Source: an uncultured Bacteroidota bacterium (GTDB lineage: Bacteria > Bacteroidota > Bacteroidia > JADZBD01). From it: a stretch of DNA of 64,000 nucleotides. The number at the start of each line of letters is the position of its first letter. Positions within the stretch are counted from its first letter, which is position 1. This document shows, in pieces, positions 16,583 through 23,298 of the stretch. Location of the stretch: positions 18,837 to 82,836 of the forward strand of contig CALEYQ010000057.1 of assembly GCA_937924855.1 (NCBI GenBank). The letters are read 5' to 3'. Under the pieces are notes generated by a model. The model worked only from the letters and a program-made list of their open reading frames with translations, was not told the origin of the DNA and did no database searches. The position numbers and the translations under genes were made by a program.

Positions 16583-18022
16583 ATGGCCGACACCCTCAAA
16601 ATAAAATGGCTTTATATAATTGCCGGAGTATTTGTTCTTCTGAACACCCTGGCCATTGCATTTGAGTTTTATTGGCTTAATCTTTTGCCTGGGGCAGCTC
16701 TTATAATTCTGCTTGCCCTGGTATCTATGGATAAGCTCATTTACCTGATCGTTTTCTTCACCCCTTTGTCGGTTATTTTAAAAGATACCGATCAGTTCGG
16801 TGTTGCCCTTAGTTTGCCTACTGAGCCCCTTTTGTTCGGAGTTACCCTCATTTTTATTTTCCGGTATTTGTACGAAGGATTCTTCGACCCAAAAATTATC
16901 CGCCATCCCATTACCATTGCCATAATTTTTAATCTGGTTTGGATTCTGATTACCACCATCACCAGCGAAATGCCGCTTGTTTCGATTAAGTACTTCCTGA
17001 GCCGTTTGTGGTTTGTAATACCCTTCTTTTTTGTGGCTGCCTTAATGTTCCGGGAAAAGGGCTCCATGGAAAAATATTCAATGGCTTATATAATTTCGTT
17101 TACCCTGGTAATTATTTATACCATCGTGGTGCATTCCCAGGGTGGTTTTGCCCAAGGGCCGGCTCATACAGCCATGACCCCCTTTTACAATGACCACACT
17201 TCCTACGGAGCCATGCTGGCCATGTTTATTCCTCTGTTTTTTTATTTTCTGTCTGAAAAGAATTTAAAGCCTTCTAAAAAACTTGGATATTGGGTATTGT
17301 TCATTTTATTTATTGTTGCTACCCTGCTTTCTTATACCCGTGCTGCATGGGTTAGCCTGGGCGCTGCTTTGATCGTTTTTCTCATTTTGCGGCTCCGTAT
17401 TAAATTTTTTACCCTTTGTCTTATGGGTGTCGGTGCCGTGCTTGCCTTTTTCCTGTTTCAGGATAAAATTATCATGCGCCTTGAAAAGAATAAAAAAGCT
17501 TCCTCAACCGATTTTTCCGAACATGTGCAGTCTATTTCCAACATTTCCACAGATGCTTCTAATAAGGAGCGGATTAACCGTTGGATGAGCGCACTTCGCA
17601 TGTTTCAGGAGCGACCCTTTTTTGGATGGGGTCCGGGAACTTATATGTTCCAATATGCTCCCTTCCAGTTTTCCTATGAAAAAACTTCTATCTCAACCAA
17701 TGCCGGCGACAGGGGTAATGCACATAGTGAATACATAGGCCCCCTCGCTGAATCGGGTGTTTTGGGTATGGTAAGCTTCCTCTCCATATTGATTGCTTCG
17801 GTTTATACGGGAGTACGGCAGTATCGAATGTTTAAGGATCCCAGGTTGAGGGGCTTTTCCCTGGCAATATTCCTGGGTTTGTTAACCTATTTTGTGCACG
17901 GAACACTCAATAACTTCCTGGATACCGATAAATCATCGGCCATTTTCTGGGGCTTCCTGGCCATGCAGGTTGTGTTGGATGTGTTTTATCTCCCCGGCTC
18001 AGAAAAAACGACAGCTAAGTAA
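16583..18022 (+). CDS. O-antigen ligase / polymerase family membrane protein (WaaL/Wzy type)
   Basis: A 479-residue polytopic protein with about 10-12 hydrophobic segments and a long periplasmic loop in the C-terminal half. In this loop lies FFGWGPGTYMFQY, followed by NAHSEYIGPLAESGVLG. This corresponds to the WaaL/Wzy_C family pattern, in which a conserved histidine and a Gly-rich loop form the transfer site. It either polymerises repeat units or ligates the polymer to lipid A-core; sequence does not separate the two. The neighbouring Wzz genes favour a polymerase-type partnership. Its last 24 bases overlap the end of the convergent PP2C gene. Confidence 0.87.
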   Translation: MADTLKIKWLYIIAGVFVLLNTLAIAFEFYWLNLLPGAALIILLALVSMDKLIYLIVFFTPLSVILKDTDQFGVALSLPTEPLLFGVTLIFIFRYLYEGFFDPKIIRHPITIAIIFNLVWILITTITSEMPLVSIKYFLSRLWFVIPFFFVAALMFREKGSMEKYSMAYIISFTLVIIYTIVVHSQGGFAQGPAHTAMTPFYNDHTSYGAMLAMFIPLFFYFLSEKNLKPSKKLGYWVLFILFIVATLLSYTRAAWVSLGAALIVFLILRLRIKFFTLCLMGVGAVLAFFLFQDKIIMRLEKNKKASSTDFSEHVQSISNISTDASNKERINRWMSALRMFQERPFFGWGPGTYMFQYAPFQFSYEKTSISTNAGDRGNAHSEYIGPLAESGVLGMVSFLSILIASVYTGVRQYRMFKDPRLRGFSLAIFLGLLTYFVHGTLNNFLDTDKSSAIFWGFLAMQVVLDVFYLPGSEKTTAK

Positions 18023-19180
18023 GGTAATGTCGTCAATATAAGGCATGCTTCTCCGGTGCCTGTCAATTCCCCGGATTACTATTGTGTTTAGTTCGGCCAT
18101 GGTTAGTTCAGCGCTATTCAACATTATCTTTTCCAGACTTTCGGTTCCGAACTCATTGCCCTCCTCGTCGCTGACTTCTACCACCCCATCGGTGTAACAA
18201 AGTAAAGTAGTGGAGGGGAGTAAGGTAACCAGCCCTTCCCTGATTCTCGGAAGCTCCGGAAACATTCCCAGGCCGGTACATCCTGTTTTCAGGAATGTTG
18301 TGGCGTTTCCGGAATACACAATAGGAGGATTGTGACCGGCATTAATATAATTTAGGGTACGAGTTACCTGATTATATCTGGCAATGAAAAGAGTAATAAA
18401 TTTTTCTCCTTTTGCATTCTGCATTACCACATGGTTTAACTCTTTTACCAGATCGGTCAATGATTGGATATGGGATAATTTAGATCGAAGGTTGGCCTGA
18501 AAATTCGACATCAGCAAAGCGGCCGGTACTCCTTTGCCGGAAACATCCGCCATACATAAAATAATTTCGTTTTCATTCAAGCGAACAAAATCATAATAAT
18601 CACCGCCTACCTGGCGGTGCGGAAAGTAAAAAGCAGAAATATCCATCACCTCGTCGGAAGGAAGTGAAGAGGGAAACAAAAGCGATTGCATTTGTGATGC
18701 CAGTTCCAGCTCCTTTTGCATTGCTGCCTGTTTTATGTTCTCCCTGAACAACTTTTTGTTCTCAATGGCAACTACAATAATATTGGTAAGCGTTTGGATA
18801 AATGGCAGGTGTTTGATAATGGGGCTAACGGAAATGCTCTCTTCATTAAGGTCTCCAATGAGAACATAGGCCAGGGGAGTGGCCTTATGAAAAACAGGGA
18901 CTATTACATCAAACTCCGGTATCTGAATCCCTTCTGCCAGTGACAGATAAGTAATCTCTTTTATTCCCGTTAAATCTTTATCAATATTTAACTCAGGAAT
19001 ATCGGGAGTGCCAAATTTCAAAACGCATTTCCATTCGTTGTCGTTTACAAAGAGTACCAGCCTTCCGATATTGAGTTTTTCCACCGCAACCTTCCTGAAA
19101 ATGTCGAGTAGCTCAACGGTGCTGGCGTTTGTATTTATGGCCTTGGTTACTTCCAGCAGGGAATTAAGCTTAATTTCCAT
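17999..19180 (-). CDS. GAF-type sensor with SpoIIE-like PP2C serine phosphatase
   Basis: A cytoplasmic 393-residue signalling protein. Residues about 1-165 resemble a GAF sensory domain. A helical linker (KQAAMQKELELASQMQSLLF) leads into a SpoIIE/RsbU-type PP2C phosphatase domain. The metal-binding acidic motifs are HRQVGGDYYDFV, MADVSGKGVPAALLMSN, YINAGHNPPIV and CYTDGVVEVSDEEG. Such enzymes dephosphorylate anti-sigma-factor antagonists or other phosphoserine proteins in partner-switching cascades. No kinase or STAS partner is present in the window. A GTG at 19219 would add 13 residues. I use the ATG at 19180 because a TAACTTTA box lies at 19239-19246 and the family N-terminus MEIKLNSLLEVTKAI fits. 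It is convergent with the ligase gene. Confidence 0.9.
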   Translation of the reverse strand: MEIKLNSLLEVTKAINTNASTVELLDIFRKVAVEKLNIGRLVLFVNDNEWKCVLKFGTPDIPELNIDKDLTGIKEITYLSLAEGIQIPEFDVIVPVFHKATPLAYVLIGDLNEESISVSPIIKHLPFIQTLTNIIVVAIENKKLFRENIKQAAMQKELELASQMQSLLFPSSLPSDEVMDISAFYFPHRQVGGDYYDFVRLNENEIILCMADVSGKGVPAALLMSNFQANLRSKLSHIQSLTDLVKELNHVVMQNAKGEKFITLFIARYNQVTRTLNYINAGHNPPIVYSGNATTFLKTGCTGLGMFPELPRIREGLVTLLPSTTLLCYTDGVVEVSDEEGNEFGTESLEKIMLNSAELTMAELNTIVIRGIDRHRRSMPYIDDITLLSCRFF

Positions 19181-19314
19181 AAGCTTTGATCTGGTAAGTA
19201 TTTTCCCTGTGCCCGACACTTTTTTTATGAATTTATTGTAAAGTTAGGGGAATTGACCGGATGAGGGTCTCAATTAGACCGATAAATGAAAAAAGACGAT
19301 AAACTAAGGGAATA

Positions 19315-20259
19315 TTATTTTGAAATTTTATCCAGCTTTTCCAAAATATCAGGAATTCGTTTTACCGACATAATTTCCTTCATTTTTTCTCGGGCTTCTC
19401 CGGCAGGACTGCCAAAGTATTGTTTTCCGGGATCGGTATTTCCCGATACTCCCGATTGGGCATATACCGTAGATCCGTCTCCCAAAGTAACATCGCTGGT
19501 AATGCCGGCCTGCCCCCATAGGGTAACACGGTTTCCCACATTCACTACTCCGGCAACACCGGCCTGGGCGGCAATCAGACACATTTTGCCCGTAACCGTA
19601 TCGTGGCCGATGTGAACCTGGTTGTCGAGCTTTGAGCCTGCACCGATTATGGTATCGGCTGTAACACCCCGGTCGATAGTGCATAAGGCACCAATTTCAA
19701 CATTGTCTTCAATGATAGTTCGTCCGCAGGTAATCAACTTCTCAAAATGATCTTCCCGTTTTTTATAATAAAACGCATCGGCTCCGATAACCGAACCGGC
19801 ATGAATTATTACTCCATTTCCAATACGGGTTCCGGGATATAAAACAACATTGGGGTAAAGAATGCACCCTTCGCCTATTTCAACGCCATTACCCACATAA
19901 ACCCCAGGGTAAATTGTTGTGTCTTTGCCAATTTTTGCTGAGGGAGAAATTTGGCCCGTAACAAAAGGGGAAACAGGATTGAAATGAAGAATTAATTTGT
20001 TGAAAGATGAAAAAGGGTCTTTGGAAATCAACAATCCCTTTTCCGGGGGGCATTCTACCTGTTCATTAATAATTACGCAACTGGCGGCACTTTCCAGCGC
20101 TTTCTTAAAATATTTAGGATGATCAACGAAAACTATTTCCCCCGGTTTAACCCGGTGAATTTCATTCAGGCCGCTCAACAATAAATCAGGATTTCCAACA
20201 AAGGGTATGCCCAGGATTTCCGCCAGGGTTTTCAGGGATAATGAATTTGGAAATTGCAT
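19315..20259 (-). CDS. lpxD: LpxD-like UDP-3-O-acyl-glucosamine N-acyltransferase
   Basis: A left-handed beta-helix acyltransferase of 314 residues. LpxD adds the second 3-hydroxyacyl chain to the glucosamine of lipid A precursors. The N-terminal domain (SLKTLAEILGIPFVGNPDLL) and the hexapeptide-repeat helix are clear (IGKDTTIYPGVYVGNGVEIG and onwards). The catalytic-histidine region DNQVHIGHDTVTG is present, and a helical tail ends the protein. It is immediately downstream of efp with a 10-base gap. An LpxD-type gene next to efp is a layout I remember from other Bacteroidota, where it can be a second copy beside the main lpxD-lpxC-lpxA cluster. Whether this is the only LpxD in the genome cannot be seen. 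Confidence 0.88.
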   Translation of the reverse strand: MQFPNSLSLKTLAEILGIPFVGNPDLLLSGLNEIHRVKPGEIVFVDHPKYFKKALESAASCVIINEQVECPPEKGLLISKDPFSSFNKLILHFNPVSPFVTGQISPSAKIGKDTTIYPGVYVGNGVEIGEGCILYPNVVLYPGTRIGNGVIIHAGSVIGADAFYYKKREDHFEKLITCGRTIIEDNVEIGALCTIDRGVTADTIIGAGSKLDNQVHIGHDTVTGKMCLIAAQAGVAGVVNVGNRVTLWGQAGITSDVTLGDGSTVYAQSGVSGNTDPGKQYFGSPAGEAREKMKEIMSVKRIPDILEKLDKISK

Positions 20260-20269
20260 CTCCTGGGTA

Positions 20270-20830
20270 TTATTTCACCCTTTCCATATAGGATCCGGTG
20301 CGGGTATCAACCTTGATTTTCTCACCGGAATTTACAAACAAGGGCACATTAACATTGGCTCCTGTTTCCAATGTGGCAGGTTTTAATGTGTTGGTGGCTG
20401 TATCGCCTTTAACGCCCGGTTCGCAATATGTAATTTCGAGTTCAACAAAAGTAGGCGGTTCGGCTGTTAATGGCTGATCGCCCTCAAAGGCAACTTTAAC
20501 CAGCATGCCTTCTTTCAAAAATTTAATACCATCACCGATCATCGAGGCGTTTATATATACCTGCTCAAAATTCTCAGGATCCATTAAAACAATAAATTCA
20601 TTTTCAGGATAAATAAACTGCATCTCCTTGAATTCCACCCTCACGATATCAACGGATTCACCGGAGCGGAATCGGTTTTCAACCCAGCGACCGGTTTTTA
20701 GGTTTTTCATGCGGGCCTGGTAAAAAGCCCTTAAGTTTCCGGGGGTCCTGTGCTGGTATTCCACGACCTGACAAATTTCACCGTTAAAACGAATGAATGA
20801 ACCTACGCCAATATCTCCTGTGTCTGCCAT
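20270..20830 (-). CDS. efp: Translation elongation factor P
   Basis: A 186-residue ribosome-binding factor that relieves stalling at polyproline stretches. The three-domain length and the C-terminal GEKIKVDTRTGSYMERVK are typical. The start is the ATG at 20830 (MADTGDIGVGSFIRFNGE). A longer frame exists up to 20938, but it crosses a complete promoter (20855-20885). The tip of domain I, which in E. coli EF-P is PGK with modified Lys34, reads RTPGNLRAF here, so position 32 is Asn. The usual Lys or Arg modification is therefore not possible at that residue. It is followed by the LpxD-like gene. Confidence 0.95.
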   Translation of the reverse strand: MADTGDIGVGSFIRFNGEICQVVEYQHRTPGNLRAFYQARMKNLKTGRWVENRFRSGESVDIVRVEFKEMQFIYPENEFIVLMDPENFEQVYINASMIGDGIKFLKEGMLVKVAFEGDQPLTAEPPTFVELEITYCEPGVKGDTATNTLKPATLETGANVNVPLFVNSGEKIKVDTRTGSYMERVK

Positions 20831-20854
20831 TTTTATTAATTTTTTTGAGGGAAG

Positions 20855-20885
20855 CAAAGTTAAGGAATTGAGTGAACCCCGCAAA
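20855..20885 (-). promoter_or_regulatory. Promoter of efp
   Basis: On the minus strand, TTTG (20885-20882), exactly 19 bases, then TAACTTTG (20862-20855), 24 bases before the efp ATG. Both elements match the Bacteroidota consensus fully and the spacing is standard. Confidence 0.7.
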
Positions 20886-20891
20886 CACATT

Positions 20892-20925
20892 TTTGGGCAG
20901 ATTGCGCGGATTTTATATACCTTAG
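20892..20925 (+). promoter_or_regulatory. Probable promoter of the sugar permease operon
   Basis: TTTG at 20892-20895, 22 bases, then TACCTTAG at 20918-20925 (7 of 8 consensus positions), 11 bases before the ATG at 20937. It lies back to back with the efp promoter. Confidence 0.4.
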
Positions 20926-20936
20926 AGCCTTTCCCC

Positions 20937-22382
20937 ATGTCGCCCGAATTTTCTGATACAACCCTCAGTCAGAGCAAGTCCGGATTCAGCAGACCCCTGT
21001 TGGTCCTGATTTCTGTATTTTTCTTCTGGGGTTTTGTGGCGGCTTCAAATACCATTCTGATTCCTGTTTTTAAAAAGCATTTTTCCTTATTGCAGTGGCA
21101 ATCGCAATTGGTCGATTCCGCTTTTTATATTGCATATACGGTAGGGGCATTAATTTATTTTCTCCTTTCTTCTTTCCGGGGCGACCCCTTGAATCGCTTC
21201 GGATATAAAAACGGTTTGGTTGCAGGATTACTGATTTCAGCTATCGGCGCTTTCGGGTTTTGGCCCGCTGCCAGACTTGAAAGTTTCCCACTCATGCTTA
21301 CATCATTGTTTGTGGTTGCGCTTGGTTTTGCCCTTCAGCAAATTGTTGCAAATCCTTACGTGATTGCCCTGGGAAAACCCGATACCGGTTCCCACCGTGT
21401 TAACCTTGCCGGTGGCATAAATTCTTTCGGTACTACCATCGGCCCTCTGATTTTGGGCTATGCTATTTTCGGATCGGTCAGCGGAACGGGTGAAATAACG
21501 GATTTTTCTACCGTGGGAACCCCCTATCTGTGGCTGGGTTTTAGCTTTATTGCTTTTGCCGCACTTGTTTTTTTCAGCACCCTTCCCGCCATTAAGAAAG
21601 AGGAAAAGGCTCAAACTGAAATGGGTGCTTTCCGCTTTCCTCAGGTATGGCTGGGTATGGCGGCCATTTTTGTTTATGTGGGTGTAGAAGTGAGTATTCA
21701 AAGCAACCTCCCTGAGCTTATGACCCGCACTGAAATTCTCGGACTCCCCGCTGAAAAAACGGTGCATTTTATTTCCCTTTACTGGGGATGCCTGATGATT
21801 GGACGCTGGACCGGGGCTCTCGAAGTTTTTGATTTGTCGCCAACCACGAAAAATATGTTGAAGGTAATGGTACCCCTGTTAGCCTTTGCCGTAATACTCG
21901 GGGTTAATTTTATCAAGGGAAGTCCTCTTTCTGATTTGATTAATTTTCTCCCCTGGTTGGGTATTCTGATTATTGGATTTTTCCTGAGCAAACTTAAACC
22001 GGTTCGAACCATGATTTTATTTTCTTTAATGGCCGGCGTTATGATGATGATTGGCATTTTAACAGAAGGGAAACCGGCCTTGTATTCTTTTATTTCCTGC
22101 GGATTGTTTTGCAGCGTAATGTGGCCTTGTATTTTTTCGCTTTCTATTGCCGGACTTGGAAAATATACAAATCAGGCTTCCTCGCTTTTGATTATGATGA
22201 TTATGGGAGGTGCATTTATTCCTCCGCTTCAGGGTTGGATTGCTGATGTGGCTGGAATTAAAATCAGTTACCTGATTCCCCTCGCCGGATTTGCCTATCT
22301 GGCTCTTTTCGGAATCCTGGTGAAAAAGGCATTGTTAAAGCAAAACATAAATTATGACAAGTCAATTAGCAGCAGGGATTGA
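20937..22382 (+). CDS. FucP-like sugar permease (MFS, FHS family)
   Basis: A 481-residue inner-membrane sugar:proton symporter with about 12 hydrophobic segments. Family landmarks are FFFWGFVAASNTILIPVFKK in the first helix, VALGFALQQIVANPYVIALG, and NLAGGINSFGTTIGPLILGY. These are typical of the fucose/glucose/galactose:H+ symporter group of Bacteroidota. An upstream frame to 20793 exists but runs through two promoters, so the ATG at 20937 is used. The 3' end overlaps the ROK kinase gene by 29 bases, and a secreted GH92 alpha-mannosidase follows. The imported sugar is therefore probably mannose released by that enzyme. Confidence 0.9.
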   Translation: MSPEFSDTTLSQSKSGFSRPLLVLISVFFFWGFVAASNTILIPVFKKHFSLLQWQSQLVDSAFYIAYTVGALIYFLLSSFRGDPLNRFGYKNGLVAGLLISAIGAFGFWPAARLESFPLMLTSLFVVALGFALQQIVANPYVIALGKPDTGSHRVNLAGGINSFGTTIGPLILGYAIFGSVSGTGEITDFSTVGTPYLWLGFSFIAFAALVFFSTLPAIKKEEKAQTEMGAFRFPQVWLGMAAIFVYVGVEVSIQSNLPELMTRTEILGLPAEKTVHFISLYWGCLMIGRWTGALEVFDLSPTTKNMLKVMVPLLAFAVILGVNFIKGSPLSDLINFLPWLGILIIGFFLSKLKPVRTMILFSLMAGVMMMIGILTEGKPALYSFISCGLFCSVMWPCIFSLSIAGLGKYTNQASSLLIMMIMGGAFIPPLQGWIADVAGIKISYLIPLAGFAYLALFGILVKKALLKQNINYDKSISSRD

Positions 22383-23277
22383 TATTGGAGGTACCAATAC
22401 CCTGATTGGGCTTGTTTCTTCCGGAGGGAAGGTAGTTGCCCGCAAAACCATTAATACCTGTGCTTACCGCAAGCCCGAAGAATTTGTCGAGGTTCTTTCG
22501 AAAACTCTTAAGTCCTTACTCAAAAAAAACCAAAAGCTCAGAGGCGTTGGAATTGGCGCTCCCAGCGGTCATGTTTATTCGGGCTCTATTGTAAAGGCTC
22601 CCAACATGCCCTGGAAAGGTACCATTCCCCTGGCCGCCATGATTTCCCGGAAATTAAAAACCCGTACCGTCCTTACCAACGATGCCAATGCTGCAGCCCT
22701 TGGGGAAATGCTTTTCGGTGGTGCAAAAAAAGAGCGTGATTTTATTTACATAACCCTGGGAACCGGGCTGGGTAGTGGCCTTGTGGCCAATGGAAAGCTC
22801 CTCTACGGTGGATCCGGATTTGCCGGAGAAATAGGACATGTAATTATTGACCGCCTCGGTCGTGCCTGTGGCTGTGGCCGAAGAGGCTGTCTGGAAACTT
22901 ATTGCTCGGCTACAGGCCTGGTTAATACTTATAAGGAAATGAAAAACCTGCGCCCCGACGATCAGGTTTCTGCAGACCAGATTTTTAAACTTGCCAGAAA
23001 GGGCGATCCAAGCGCCAGACAAACTTTTCAGATTACCGGTAGCCTTTTAGGCGAAGCTCTTGCCAATGCGGTTGTTTTTACTTCTCCCTCCGTAATTTTT
23101 GTAGGAGGTGGATTGGCCCGGGCCGGAAATCTGCTTTTTCAGCCTATGAAGAAAGCTTTTGGACAGAACCTGCTTCATATTTACAAAGGGAAGGTGAAAA
23201 TCCTTCCTTCCAAACTACCTGATGGTGATGCCGCTTTATTGGGAGCTGCCTCACTTATCTTAAGGAAACAGGCTTGA
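22354..23277 (+). CDS. ROK-family sugar kinase
   Basis: A 307-residue cytoplasmic hexose kinase. The ATP-binding motif is GIDIGGTNTLIGLV, with TNDANAAALGE and LGTGLGSGLV in the middle. The zinc-binding ROK signature (GHVIIDRLGRACGCGRRGC, then LETYCSATG) supplies one histidine and three cysteines. Members phosphorylate glucose, mannose, fructose or N-acetylhexosamines. Given the permease upstream (29-base overlap) and the alpha-mannosidase 21 bases downstream, mannokinase activity is a reasonable inference, though glucokinase cannot be excluded. Confidence 0.92.
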   Translation: MTSQLAAGIDIGGTNTLIGLVSSGGKVVARKTINTCAYRKPEEFVEVLSKTLKSLLKKNQKLRGVGIGAPSGHVYSGSIVKAPNMPWKGTIPLAAMISRKLKTRTVLTNDANAAALGEMLFGGAKKERDFIYITLGTGLGSGLVANGKLLYGGSGFAGEIGHVIIDRLGRACGCGRRGCLETYCSATGLVNTYKEMKNLRPDDQVSADQIFKLARKGDPSARQTFQITGSLLGEALANAVVFTSPSVIFVGGGLARAGNLLFQPMKKAFGQNLLHIYKGKVKILPSKLPDGDAALLGAASLILRKQA

Positions 23278-23298
23278 TTTTTGCATTATCTTCACGAA

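Noticed and set aside
20793..20936. 48-residue N-terminal extension of the sugar permease
   Set aside because: It is antisense to the efp start and crosses both divergent promoters; the permease family begins near the ATG at 20937.
20831..20938. 36-residue N-terminal extension of EF-P
   Set aside because: It contains the complete TTTG-N19-TAACTTTG promoter, and EF-P proteins start at the MADTGD position.
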